From Bacteroidales bacterium (GTDB lineage: Bacteria > Bacteroidota > Bacteroidia > Bacteroidales > UBA3824), in contig JAEDDH010000005.1 in NCBI GenBank assembly GCA_016293845.1, positions 1-64,000 on the forward strand: a stretch of 64,000 nucleotides of DNA, written 5' to 3'. Position 1 is the stretch's first letter. Every line of letters starts with the position of its first letter. This document shows positions 1-8,420 of this stretch, in pieces. Both the position numbers and the translations under genes were made by a program. The notes under the pieces were generated by a model that did no database searches, was not told where the DNA came from, and worked only from the letters and a program-made list of their open reading frames with translations.

Positions 1-58
1 GTATCTTTGCCCATGATAATTTTAATTTTTAATCACAACTAAATTATCAAAAAAAAAT

Positions 59-91
59 GAGGAAGTCAAAAGGCTTCCTCTATTTTTTTTC
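59..91. terminator. Rho-independent terminator
   Basis: A 9-bp stem (GAGGAAGTC paired with GGCTTCCTC, one G-U pair) with a short A-rich loop is followed by a run of T. It probably ends a gene lying left of the window. Positions 1-58 are AT-rich; they hold a TATCTTTG promoter-like octamer at 2-9 but no gene that I can see. Confidence 0.7.
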
Positions 92-127
92 GAAAATTTT
101 CAGTTATCGGACACTAATCATTGTTTT

Positions 128-515
128 GACACGCCAAATCCCGTGTTTCTCTATCAGTCGCCGTTGGTAATTATGAACAACGAAATCAAAGATTTTGCAT
201 TAGAACACCGCTCCTCCTCCGTTGAAACCACTGTAAAAAAGCTTTGCGAGGCTGTCAGCCACAAAATAGCCTATCAAAGCGGCACAACTGATGTACTAAC
301 CGATTCGGCAACGGTTTTTAGGCAGCAAAAACGGTGTGTGTCAGGATATTGCGCACGTTTCTTCAAAAGGCGATGTTATCTGGCAGATTGTTAGCGCATT
401 AACAGGCGAGGTACTTTCTGTTGCCACCGCCAACGAAGGCGGACTTTTGATGACCATCCGCGCTTATCCCATAGTTTACGAACGATCGCTTTTGGCAAGG
501 ATTATAAAAGATTAA
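128..515 (+). pseudogene. Chimeric remnant: transglutaminase-like core joined to an M14 (AstE-like) C-terminus
   Basis: From about 128 one frame reads like the core of a transglutaminase-like protein (YQSPLVIMNNEIKDFALE, then VETTVKKLCEAVSHKIAYQ, TDVLTDSATVF). At the T-run 314-318 the frame shifts by one and continues with GVCQDIAHV, the catalytic-cysteine motif of that family. Directly afterwards the text changes to SKGDVIWQIVSALTGEVLS and ends YPIVYERSLLARIIKD at the stop 513-515. I recognise that as the C-terminal beta domain of succinylglutamate desuccinylase/aspartoacylase-like M14 proteins. A deletion therefore appears to have fused two adjacent genes, and a separate 1-nt indel breaks the frame. 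The N-terminal part of the transglutaminase gene is missing. Not expected to be functional. The family assignment is from memory. Confidence 0.65.
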
Positions 516-517
516 AA

Positions 518-847
518 ATGGAAAAGATTAAGATATTTTCGATGAAATCGCCTTACCGTGAGGCATTTCACATAAGCGGATATGTATTTAGCAGCGGCGA
601 AAAGTCGGTTGCAATTATGGGCGCAAAGGTTTTTGGGTTTCCGTACGTCTATCTCAAAACTCCTTAGCCTTTTGATACTGTGATGCTTAATTATAATTGG
701 CAAATTTGGAACACTGCGGCATACTCCATCTACGCTGGCACCACCGACGTCATCTGCAAAACCTCCGCCCACAAAGACGGCTTAATCTTCTTCGCCCACT
801 CCAAAGCATTGATAATGGAAAAAACGGCATCGTTTCAGATAGTGTAA
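518..847 (+). pseudogene. Remnant of a second M14 family (AstE-like) gene with internal deletion and stop
   Basis: One frame starts at ATG 518 with MEKIKIFSMKSPYRE and reads 49 codons. It meets TAG at 665-667 and continues in the same frame (PFDTVMLNYNWQIWNTAAYS, AGTTDVI) to a TAA at 845-847. Both halves look like M14 desuccinylase/aspartoacylase-like proteins, but about 200 residues between AIMGA and FGFPYVYLKTP are absent, including the zinc-binding His and Glu region expected after MGA. The 110 codons compare with roughly 300 in an intact relative. A decayed gene in line with the remnant just upstream. Confidence 0.65.
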
Positions 848-1085
848 AGATTCATCGCTAATATCAGCAATAATGAGGAATTTGTAAAAACTTTTTTTGC
901 AATTCCCCCCAAAAAAATCCTCACATAAACTATAAAACTACAAAACGATACCTGTCGGAATCTCGATTTTTTTATGCGATTCCGACAAGTATCGTTTTAT
1001 AAAAACATATCTACATCCCCCCTCCATACTAAACCGCACTTCATCAGCGTTTTTTATGAGTCAAATCACATAAAATAACACCAAA
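848..1085. other. Intergenic region with a long imperfect hairpin
   Basis: No coding signal is seen. The region contains a 20-bp nearly perfect inverted repeat (separate entry) and AT-rich sequence leading to the gene at 1086. No clear TAnnTTTG promoter was found. Confidence 0.5.
942..999. repeat. 20-bp inverted repeat (hairpin)
   Basis: AAACGATACCTGTCGGAATC (943-962) pairs with GATTCCGACAAGTATCGTTT (978-997) with one mismatch, around a T-rich loop. It may be a terminator for the decayed genes upstream or a small mobile-element remnant; the T-run inside the loop is unusual for a terminator. Confidence 0.6.
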
Positions 1086-1682
1086 ATGAAGAAACTTTTA
1101 GTTTCGGCTATTGCCGTAATGCTCACAGGCAGCGTCTTCGCTCAGAAAGCCGAAGACCTTAAAAACAATTGGGAAATGACTATCCCTGTAAAAACCGCCC
1201 AGTCTACCACATTAGACAAACTCTTTACCGCTTGGGCTGATGTTAATCCCGGCGACTTTGTCAACATCTACAAGAAGTACAAAAAAGCCCCCGCCGAAAA
1301 CATCGATGGTTACCAAGTAGACTACAAACCCAAAAACGGCTATATGAAAATTCTCGAAGAGGTGCAGTTCGACAACATCCTCGAAACCTGTTTTTGGAAT
1401 CTTCCCAACGGCAACAAACTTCTCGGCGTCTACATCAACCAATGCCACGAGTGCGGCAACTGCGGCGAAGACGAGGATGCAGAATGTCACAAGGTATTGA
1501 TATTCTACGAATACGAAACCGCCAAAAACCGTCTTTCGCCCCGTGCCGACATCGCTAAAAAAGTGATGGACCAAGTAGGCAAAGGCTATCCGTCACTTCC
1601 CTGCGAAGGCCGCGATATCGAATACTACGACCCCAAGTCGGGCAATTACAAAAAAATCAAATGGAACGGCAACGGCTTTTAA
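1086..1682 (+). CDS. Secreted protein of unknown function, Cys-rich patch
   Basis: 198 residues. The N-terminus MKKLLVSAIAVMLTGSVFAQ is a signal peptide for type I cleavage after A19, so the protein is probably periplasmic or exported. The mature part is about 175 residues, rich in Lys, Asn and Tyr. Near residue 120 it has a cluster of closely spaced cysteines (NQCHECGNCGEDEDAEC) that could bind a metal or form disulfides. I do not recognise a family. The gene stands alone after a pseudogene region and is followed by its own terminator. The start is the only ATG placing the signal peptide correctly. No function is proposed. Confidence 0.75.
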   Translation: MKKLLVSAIAVMLTGSVFAQKAEDLKNNWEMTIPVKTAQSTTLDKLFTAWADVNPGDFVNIYKKYKKAPAENIDGYQVDYKPKNGYMKILEEVQFDNILETCFWNLPNGNKLLGVYINQCHECGNCGEDEDAECHKVLIFYEYETAKNRLSPRADIAKKVMDQVGKGYPSLPCEGRDIEYYDPKSGNYKKIKWNGNGF

Positions 1683-1710
1683 ACCACCGTTTGATATAAA
1701 TTATTCTCCA

Positions 1711-1749
1711 AACGCGCTGACAATCCAGATTTTTGTCTGCGCGTTTTTT
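1711..1749 (+). terminator. Rho-independent terminator after the 1086 gene
   Basis: ACGCGCTGAC and GTCTGCGCGT form a 10-bp stem with one mismatch, followed by a T-run. It separates the secreted protein gene from the PorE-like gene. Confidence 0.75.
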
Positions 1750-1847
1750 ATAAAAATCAAAAAAATCATCAAAAAAATTTGTTTTCTCAAAAAAAAGAAC
1801 AAAATTTGTAATTTATTGACAAAATGTTTTTCTAAACTCTAAACAAG

Positions 1848-3851
1848 ATGCGATCAATTATTACAATAGTGGCTCTGATTCTTGTGGCGGCTATTCCGCA
1901 GGCAATGGCTCAGAACAAAAAGGTGGATAAGGCTCTCACCTATTTCAACTCAGGAGAATACACCAAATGCTCCGAAATGCTTGTGAAACTTTATCCCAAA
2001 ACCAAAGACCGTCCCACAAAAGGCAAAATTTGTTTCTATCTTGGCGAATGCGCCCGCAAAACCAGCGACCCACGCAACGCCGAACGTTGGTACAAAAAGG
2101 CTGTTCAAGCAAAATATTCTAATCCTTTGGCTACTCTCTACCTTGCCGACGCACTCAAAATGCGTGGCAACTACGAAGACGCCTCTGCCACTTATAGTAG
2201 TTACATCGACCTCGTTCCCGACGACAAACGCGGCGAACAAGGCGTAAAAGATTGCGAAACCGCCCTTCAATGGGAAAAAAAACCAACCAGATACATTGTT
2301 TACCCCGCACGTTGGCTCAACGACAAAGAGAGCGACTTTGCTCCCTCATTCGGAACCGACTCTACCGAAATTTTCTACACATCGGCTCGCGAAAGCGCCA
2401 CAGGCAACGAGCGAAACGCCAACAGCGGAATGTATTACACCGATATTTTCTACTCCAAACGCGACAAAAAAGGCAAATGGAGCATTCCAATCCCTGTCGA
2501 GGGTGCTGTAAACACCAATTTTGACGAAGGCAGTCCCTGCATATCTGCCGATGGTCAAACAATGTATTTCACATCGTGCAAAAACATCAAAAACCAAAAC
2601 CTCGGATGCAGAATCTACACCAGCACATTATTAGAAAACGCTACTTGGTCGGCACCTGAGGAGGTTCAATTATTTCAAGACACCGCAGTTTCGGTAGGCC
2701 ACCCCTGCCTAAGTCCCGATGGACGCACATTATACTTTTCGTCCGACGCTCCGGGCGGTTTCGGCGGTAGAGATATTTGGAAAGCCACACGCGAAGGCAA
2801 AAACAAATGGAGCGACCCTCAAAACCTCGGCGGTAGCATCAACACACAAGACGACGAACTCTATCCCTTTGCCGCAGCCGACGGATCGTTCTATTTTTCG
2901 AGCAATGGACGCGGCGGTCTCGGTGGTTTAGACATCTTTAAGCATTACACCAAAGACGGCGTTACCCACACCGAAAATATGCAAGTGCCCATCAACTCGG
3001 CAGGCGACGATTTTGGCATCACATTCTTCAAAAAATTCCAAAAAGGCTATTTCTCATCCAACCGTGAGGGCAGCCGTGGCGACGATATTTACGCATTCTT
3101 CCTCCCTCCCATCGAGGTAAGCATCGAGGGCGTGGTTAAAAACGAGGAGACCTCAGTGGTAATCACCGACGCCGAAGTAAAACTCACCGCAAGCGACGGC
3201 ACTCAGTTGGAATCCAAAACCAACAACGCTGGCACATTCAATTTTAAACTCACCGAAAACCTCGACTATATGTTCGTTACCAACAAGCCGGGATTTCTCA
3301 AAGGCGTTGGCAAGGAGACCACAAAAGGCTTAACCGAAAACACAGTGCTCCATATCGAGATACTGATGTTGCCTATCAATCAGGTAATTGAGATAGAGAA
3401 CATAGAGTACGACTTTAACAAGGCAAACCTCCGCGAAGAGTCGATGGTAAGTCTTGATAAATTAGTTGAAGTGCTCAATGTTAACAGCAATATTACTATA
3501 GAGTTGCGTGCCAACACCGACTTCCGTGGCAACGATGAGGCCAACCTCAAACTCTCCGACGAGCGTGCCAAGAGCGTTGTCAACTACCTCGTTTCAAAAG
3601 GCATCAACCCCGCCCGCCTCACTTCAAAAGGTATGGGTGAATCCAACCCCGTAAAAGTTACCAAAAAGATAGCCGACAAATATCCCTTCCTCAAAGAGGG
3701 CGACGTGCTCAGCGAGGCATTTATCAACAACCTTACATCTAACCAAGATAAAGAAATCTGCCACCAGTTGAACCGCCGTACGGAATTTGCCGTTATCAGC
3801 ACCGACTTTAAGGAGATTGAAAACGGCATTCCTTTCGGCACCGACAACTAA
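1848..3851 (+). CDS. OmpA-family protein with TPR, beta-propeller and CarboxypepD-like domains (PorE-like)
   Basis: 667 residues with a signal peptide (cleavage after QAMA). Domain order: TPR-like helices at about 25-125; PD40/WD40-like propeller at about 160-400 (SPDGRTLYFSS, ADGSFYFSSNGRGG); a carboxypeptidase-regulatory-like beta sandwich at about 425-510; OmpA C-terminal peptidoglycan-binding domain at about 530-655 (LRANTDFRGNDEANLKLSDE, ERAKSVVNYL). This order is that of PorE, a peptidoglycan-anchored type IX secretion component of Porphyromonas, and sprA in the same window shows the system is present. Many Bacteroidota carry paralogues of this design, so the exact role is inferred. Unlike PorE I see no lipobox. 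It is followed within 14 bp by a YhbP-like gene, so the two may be co-transcribed. Confidence 0.85.
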   Translation: MRSIITIVALILVAAIPQAMAQNKKVDKALTYFNSGEYTKCSEMLVKLYPKTKDRPTKGKICFYLGECARKTSDPRNAERWYKKAVQAKYSNPLATLYLADALKMRGNYEDASATYSSYIDLVPDDKRGEQGVKDCETALQWEKKPTRYIVYPARWLNDKESDFAPSFGTDSTEIFYTSARESATGNERNANSGMYYTDIFYSKRDKKGKWSIPIPVEGAVNTNFDEGSPCISADGQTMYFTSCKNIKNQNLGCRIYTSTLLENATWSAPEEVQLFQDTAVSVGHPCLSPDGRTLYFSSDAPGGFGGRDIWKATREGKNKWSDPQNLGGSINTQDDELYPFAAADGSFYFSSNGRGGLGGLDIFKHYTKDGVTHTENMQVPINSAGDDFGITFFKKFQKGYFSSNREGSRGDDIYAFFLPPIEVSIEGVVKNEETSVVITDAEVKLTASDGTQLESKTNNAGTFNFKLTENLDYMFVTNKPGFLKGVGKETTKGLTENTVLHIEILMLPINQVIEIENIEYDFNKANLREESMVSLDKLVEVLNVNSNITIELRANTDFRGNDEANLKLSDERAKSVVNYLVSKGINPARLTSKGMGESNPVKVTKKIADKYPFLKEGDVLSEAFINNLTSNQDKEICHQLNRRTEFAVISTDFKEIENGIPFGTDN

Positions 3852-3865
3852 ACAAATGCAACCAA

Positions 3866-4315
3866 ATGGACGAAAAATTAGACAATAAAATAACGGAGTT
3901 TATCGGCAACCATCACGTATTGGTGCTCGCCACCTGCGCCGACAGCCAGCCATATTGCTGCGACTGCTTTTATGCCTACGACGCCGAGCGCAACACCTTT
4001 ATAATAAAGACCGATGCCGAAAACACCCGCCACATGAAAGAGATAGCCCAAAACAGCAACGTAGCCGCTTCAATAGTTTTAGAAACCAAAGAAGTGGGCA
4101 AGTTGCAAGGACTTCAAATATGCGCCAAAGCCGTTACCCCCACCGGCGACGACCTCTCGCACGCAAAAAAAACATATCTAAAACACTACCCCTACGCAAT
4201 AGCCGTACCGGGCACATACGTGGTTTTAGAGCCAAATTATTACAAACTTACCGACAACCGATTAGGTTTCGGCAAAAAAATTGTATGGAACAGACAAGAC
4301 AACAATAATATATAA
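3866..4315 (+). CDS. YhbP-like (UPF0306) flavin-binding split-barrel protein
   Basis: 149 residues, in the pyridoxamine-5'-phosphate-oxidase-like split-barrel fold. The N-terminal FIGNHHVLVLATC, the central FIIKTDAENTRHMKEIAQN and the C-terminal KLTDNRLGFGKKIVWNR match the YhbP family, which ends in a conserved LGFGKK motif. The family is presumed to bind a flavin in the cytoplasm, but its substrate is not known. It lies 14 bp after the PorE-like gene and 22 bp before a lipoprotein gene. Confident on family, not on role. Confidence 0.8.
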   Translation: MDEKLDNKITEFIGNHHVLVLATCADSQPYCCDCFYAYDAERNTFIIKTDAENTRHMKEIAQNSNVAASIVLETKEVGKLQGLQICAKAVTPTGDDLSHAKKTYLKHYPYAIAVPGTYVVLEPNYYKLTDNRLGFGKKIVWNRQDNNNI

Positions 4316-4337
4316 ACAAAATCAAAAACTTCAAAAT

Positions 4338-5231
4338 ATGAAAATTAAAGCAACACCAATCTGCGCCATCGTAGCAGCATCGGCATTAATGTTTCAGTCG
4401 TGCGCAGGCGACAGCAACAATCAAAACAACCAACAACAACAACAGCAGACCCAAACAAGTCAGACAAACGAAAACAACTTCTATCTGATACCCTCTCCCG
4501 AAGACCTCTTCGCTTTCACAAAAGACAAGAACCTTCAGTTTGTACCAGGTCTTGTAAACCCAATCGAAAACATCGACAAATATGTTGACAACAAGTCAAA
4601 AGAGATCAACTTTGGTACTTATAGCGCCGATATGGCATACAGCACCGCTTTTGGCAAATACCAAGAATCGCTCAAAGAGTTTAAAATCGTACGTCAACTC
4701 TCCGACGAAATTGGCATTGGAAACGTATTTACACAAAGCCTCATCAACCGTATCGAAAACGTGAAAGAAGACCGCGACTCGCTTAAACAGATTTCGAGCG
4801 ATATCTACCTTGATATCCAAAACTTCCTCGACTCTAAAAACCGCGCTAAAACTATGTCGCTGATTTCTACAGGCGGATGGATCGAATTTCTCTACATTAT
4901 TGTAAACTCGGTAGAAAAATACGACGCTGAAAACCCCACAATCCAGCGCATTGCCGACCAAAAAATTATCTTCGACAACCTCATGCTTCGTCTTGAGCAG
5001 CAGCAGAGCGACCCTAGTATCAAATCTACCATCGCCGACCTTACTCCCCTCAAAGACGCTTTTGCTCAATTAGAAGTTGAAAAGAACAACTCTACTGCTT
5101 CTACAAGCAACAGCGGTGCCATCAAAGTGGGCGGAGGCATGAAAATCAAGATGACAGAAAATAATTTTAACAAAATTAAAGAAACTATTACCTCTGTGAG
5201 AAATAATATCACAATAAACAACGTTAAATAA
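4338..5231 (+). CDS. Lipoprotein of unknown function
   Basis: 297 residues from ATG 4338. A start at 4281 is possible in frame but would overlap the upstream gene and put 19 residues before the signal peptide. The N-terminus MKIKATPICAIVAASALMFQ followed by SC is a lipobox with Cys near residue 21. A Gln/Asn-rich linker follows, then a mostly alpha-helical body of about 240 residues (EFKIVRQLSDEIGIGNVFTQ is a typical stretch). No family recognised. The acidic residues after the lipobox Cys (AGDSN) do not decide inner versus outer membrane in Bacteroidota. Confidence 0.75.
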   Translation: MKIKATPICAIVAASALMFQSCAGDSNNQNNQQQQQQTQTSQTNENNFYLIPSPEDLFAFTKDKNLQFVPGLVNPIENIDKYVDNKSKEINFGTYSADMAYSTAFGKYQESLKEFKIVRQLSDEIGIGNVFTQSLINRIENVKEDRDSLKQISSDIYLDIQNFLDSKNRAKTMSLISTGGWIEFLYIIVNSVEKYDAENPTIQRIADQKIIFDNLMLRLEQQQSDPSIKSTIADLTPLKDAFAQLEVEKNNSTASTSNSGAIKVGGGMKIKMTENNFNKIKETITSVRNNITINNVK

Positions 5232-5256
5232 GTAAAATATTAAAACTTCTACAAAT

Positions 5257-5886
5257 ATGAAAAATGTTATTAAATTTTTACTTGTTGTTTTAGTATCACT
5301 ACCTTTGGGTCTACAAGCACAAAACACTTGCGCCGACCAGATGAAAATGCGCAAGCCGGTTGCACCATACCGCTATAACACCGCATCAAAAAGTGCAATG
5401 TGCCAGACAGGTCGCAAATACGAATTTGTGCTTCCGATTTCCAAAGGCATGGACTATAGAATACAGTTTTTTGCAAGCACGGTATTCAACAACAATATCG
5501 ACGTCAAAATCATCGATATGAGCACCGGAGAGGTAGTAGTAAATGTACCAGGCAAACTTTCGGAGGGTAATGAACCTGTAAGCCCCCAGCAGACCGCTCT
5601 GCAGGAGTTTATGGATACCAAGAAAAACAAGTACATTCACCCGTTTTTCGATTTCAGCCCAGTATCTTCTACATCGCTTAAAATCATGCTCGATGTAAAA
5701 GAGGTTGAAAAACCCCAAGAGCAAGTTCAGGAGTATAGCTACACTGATTACGATTACGAGCAACCTCGTCAACAACAACAGCAACAACCTGCTGACGACG
5801 AAGGTTTTGCAGTACCGGTTGAAAAAAACAAAGGCTGTGTTACAGTTTACGTTATCGACCGCGAAACAGAAGAAGACACATTCTAA
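5257..5886 (+). CDS. Secreted protein of unknown function
   Basis: 209 residues with signal peptide MKNVIKFLLVVLVSLPLGLQ and AQ at the cleavage site. The body has a beta-rich part of about 110 residues (KYEFVLPISKGMDYRIQFFA), then a Gln/Glu/Tyr-rich low-complexity linker near 150-185 and a short C-terminal tail ending VIDRETEEDTF. It lies 25 bp after the lipoprotein gene, likely in one transcription unit with it, and is closed by the terminator that follows. Family not recognised. Confidence 0.75.
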   Translation: MKNVIKFLLVVLVSLPLGLQAQNTCADQMKMRKPVAPYRYNTASKSAMCQTGRKYEFVLPISKGMDYRIQFFASTVFNNNIDVKIIDMSTGEVVVNVPGKLSEGNEPVSPQQTALQEFMDTKKNKYIHPFFDFSPVSSTSLKIMLDVKEVEKPQEQVQEYSYTDYDYEQPRQQQQQQPADDEGFAVPVEKNKGCVTVYVIDRETEEDTF

Positions 5887-5908
5887 AAGGAATAGTTAAA
5901 GTATCAAC

Positions 5909-5941
5909 AAAAAAGCCCCGCCGTTTGGCAGGGCTTTTTTG
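5909..5941. terminator. Bidirectional terminator between convergent genes
   Basis: AGCCCCGCC and GGCAGGGCT pair with one mismatch around GTTT, flanked by A-run and T-run. It can serve both the + strand secreted-protein gene and the - strand rnpA. Confidence 0.85.
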
Positions 5942-5956
5942 TTTGGTATATTTGTT

Positions 5957-6340
5957 TTATTGTTCTTTTAAAATCGTAGAAAATTTTTGAACAATCGCGT
6001 CCATTGCCTGCGAAACAACCTCAAAATTGGTCATCTGTCGGCCCTTATACACAAAGGCAACGCTATATGGTGCGGGAAACAATCCGTTGAACTTTTGACG
6101 GCGCAATCTAAATGCCTCGCGGGTTAGACGTTTGAGGCGGTTGCGGTCTACGGCGTGCTTAAACTGTCGCTTGCTCACCGATACCATCATTTGACTACCC
6201 TCCTTATCAAAATCCGAATCTACTGTATAGTAAACTATAAAAGGGAAAGCCATAAACGACTTTCCCGTTTTAAAAAGGTTTTCGATACGGACAACACTTT
6301 TGAGCCTTTCGGCCTTGCCCAATGTGTAGGTCTTATGCAA
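5957..6340 (-). CDS. rnpA: Ribonuclease P protein component
   Basis: 127 residues. The protein subunit of RNase P, which helps the catalytic RNA remove 5' leaders from pre-tRNAs. The RNR motif is clear (HAVDRNRLKRLTREAFRLRR, about residues 61-80), preceded by the usual FKTGKSF and VSVSKRQFKHAV strands. Length is normal. It follows hemD with a 7-bp gap, the usual Bacteroidota arrangement. No yidD gene follows it; the operon ends in a terminator. RnpA genes often lie near the replication origin, which agrees with the origin candidate 35 kb away. Confidence 0.95.
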   Translation of the reverse strand: MHKTYTLGKAERLKSVVRIENLFKTGKSFMAFPFIVYYTVDSDFDKEGSQMMVSVSKRQFKHAVDRNRLKRLTREAFRLRRQKFNGLFPAPYSVAFVYKGRQMTNFEVVSQAMDAIVQKFSTILKEQ

Positions 6341-6347
6341 TTATCAA

Positions 6348-7103
6348 TTATTTACGCTTGTTGTTTGCTATAATAAACTGCTCCAAAGCGGCGGGCATGC
6401 TCTTAGCCTCCTCGGTAGGAGCTTTGATATCAAGACGGTAGCCGTATTTTTCCACAGCCTCACACGTCGAATGGCCAAAGGCGGCAATCTTAACGTCACC
6501 TTGCTCAAAATCGGGGAAGTTTTCGTGAAGGCTCTTGATTCCCGCAGGAGTAAAGAACACAAGCACTTGGAAATTCGGGAAATCAGGTTTCAGGTCGTCA
6601 AGCTCGGCACTTTCGGTCTGATACATAACAGTTTTATCGTACTTTATGCCAAGGCTGTTGAGAAAATCGGGTATTTCGTTGCTGCTAACGTCGCTCGTAA
6701 CGAGGAGGAATTTTTCGGCAGCGTTCTTTTTAAGAGCCTCAACAGCGTCGTTGAGATTCTGTTTGCCGTGAAAAATCTTACGTTTGCGATAAACTATATA
6801 CTTTTGAAGATAAAGTGCTATCTGCTCGGTGGTGCAGAAATACTTCAAAGTTTCAGGAACTGCGTATTTCACCTCTTTGGCAATACGGAAAAAATTATCA
6901 ATACCGATTTTGCTTGTAAAAATAACTGCAGTGTATTCGGGCAAGTTGATGCGCTGAGCCCTAAAATCCTTGGTGCTAACTCCGACAATCTTGATAAACT
7001 GACGGAATGTAACATTTAGTTTCAACTTTTCGGCCAAATCAAAATAGGGACTGCTGTCTCCCGTCGGTTTTGGCTGCGAAATCAGCAAATTAGTAATTTT
7101 CAA
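6348..7103 (-). CDS. hemD: Uroporphyrinogen-III synthase family protein
   Basis: 251 residues. Cyclises hydroxymethylbilane to uroporphyrinogen III in tetrapyrrole synthesis. The sequence shows the two-domain HemD pattern, with VIFTSKIGIDNFF in the first half and ALKKNAAEKFLLVTSD, LVFFTPAGIKSLHENFPDF and AAFGHSTCEAVEKYG in the second. HemD is poorly conserved, so the call also rests on context: DUF4271-hemD-rnpA is a conserved Bacteroidota order. I see no other tetrapyrrole-synthesis gene in the window, so whether it works in heme synthesis here is open. Confidence 0.85.
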   Translation of the reverse strand: MKITNLLISQPKPTGDSSPYFDLAEKLKLNVTFRQFIKIVGVSTKDFRAQRINLPEYTAVIFTSKIGIDNFFRIAKEVKYAVPETLKYFCTTEQIALYLQKYIVYRKRKIFHGKQNLNDAVEALKKNAAEKFLLVTSDVSSNEIPDFLNSLGIKYDKTVMYQTESAELDDLKPDFPNFQVLVFFTPAGIKSLHENFPDFEQGDVKIAAFGHSTCEAVEKYGYRLDIKAPTEEAKSMPAALEQFIIANNKRK

Positions 7104-7165
7104 AACTCTTTATTTTAAATTAAAAACTATCCCTTCTGTCCCTGGCGGAATCCTGTAACGAACGG

Positions 7166-8350
7166 CTAACGGGACAGTATTTTAACCGCGAGCAATACAG
7201 GTAAAAATTCCACGCCGCAAAGATACAAAAATAAATAAAAAGTAGAAAAATGTTTATCAAATATTATTTTAAACAACCTGATTAATTTCATCAATTCTGC
7301 CAAAATACACACCCCAGCCCCTATCACAAAGAGAGTTTCCACTGTAAATTCGTAGCCGATATATACCATACAGAAATTTACGGGTAAAAGCACAACGCCG
7401 AGTAACTGCAATATGTATGATACATTGGTGTAATGAAGCGAAAAGGTGTCGCGACAAAGAAACAGATTGCTAAAAAACATCGAAACCAATAGTTTAATTA
7501 AATATATCAAAAACACTAACCCACAACCAATTGCCAATGCTACAAAACAATTAAACGGTTGCTCTATGCCATACTTTGTAATTAATATAAATGCAAAAAT
7601 CGATACGCTGAGAATATAATTGGCAAACAGCATCAAACCGGCTTTTTCGGCAGAGATGTTGCGCTCTGATGCGGCGTTGTTAAAGGCGTTGTAAAAGCAA
7701 ACTATGAGCAAAAGTCTATGAATGTATCCCCGCGAATAAAAGTTGGCTATAAGTATCAAAATTAAACTTATAATCATCGGCACAAGAATCTCGGTAGGAA
7801 ACACAAGACTGCTTTTTTCACTACCAAGATCAAAATAGAAACGCTCATGAGTTTTTTCATCTACATTGATATGCCATGCGTCTACGCCATAAAACGACAA
7901 TGTGTAAATTCCTAATTTCGTAAAGTCAAACGGAGTGTACATTGCAAGCGTATCGGCGTGTGTAAATTCGTAACGCTTTTTTGGAAGATAGATATACGAA
8001 GTTTTGTCGTGAGGAATACCCACAAGATACTCGGTTTCGTTGATTTCAAAACTAACCACATTGCTCGGCACTCTCGGGCGAACAGATGAAATCGAAAACA
8101 ATGCGGCAGTATCGGCATTGAGAATAGCGCACAGCGAATCTACCAAAGCCGAAACCGTAATCTGCGGAGGCGGTGTAGGCGCTATTCTTACGTTTTTTTC
8201 CCAATAGAGAAAATTAACCGACGGATCGGAGTTGTAATATAGATACGAAGTGTTGTCGCTCCCCACAGGTTGTTTAACACTTATTTGGGGCAGCGCAGCT
8301 ACTGATGCCAACGACAGCAACATCATCAATATGACAATCCTAAATCTCAT
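7166..8350 (-). CDS. DUF4271 domain membrane protein
   Basis: 394 residues from ATG at 8350 (a TTG at 8359 is in frame but less likely). An N-terminal signal-like segment (MRFRIVILMMLLSLASVAAL) precedes a soluble region of about 160 residues. The C-terminal half has about six hydrophobic helices, for example ILVPMIISLILILIANFYS and FIYLIKLLVSMFF. DUF4271 is a Bacteroidota integral membrane family without an established function that regularly precedes hemD. The promoter-like TACCTTTG on the - strand (8357-8364) lies just upstream of the ATG, so the mRNA could be nearly leaderless. Confidence 0.85.
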   Translation of the reverse strand: MRFRIVILMMLLSLASVAALPQISVKQPVGSDNTSYLYYNSDPSVNFLYWEKNVRIAPTPPPQITVSALVDSLCAILNADTAALFSISSVRPRVPSNVVSFEINETEYLVGIPHDKTSYIYLPKKRYEFTHADTLAMYTPFDFTKLGIYTLSFYGVDAWHINVDEKTHERFYFDLGSEKSSLVFPTEILVPMIISLILILIANFYSRGYIHRLLLIVCFYNAFNNAASERNISAEKAGLMLFANYILSVSIFAFILITKYGIEQPFNCFVALAIGCGLVFLIYLIKLLVSMFFSNLFLCRDTFSLHYTNVSYILQLLGVVLLPVNFCMVYIGYEFTVETLFVIGAGVCILAELMKLIRLFKIIFDKHFSTFYLFLYLCGVEFLPVLLAVKILSR

Positions 8351-8356
8351 TAATTG

Positions 8357-8364
8357 CAAAGGTA
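8357..8364 (-). promoter_or_regulatory. Promoter -7 element (TACCTTTG)
   Basis: On the - strand this reads TACCTTTG, matching the Bacteroidota TAnnTTTG element. It lies in the 70-bp gap between sprA and the DUF4271 gene and directly upstream of the ATG at 8350. Confidence 0.5.
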
Positions 8365-8420
8365 ATCATTCTAAATGTAAATAACACTATAAAATTGTAA
8401 AAATTTTAAGTTGCACATTA

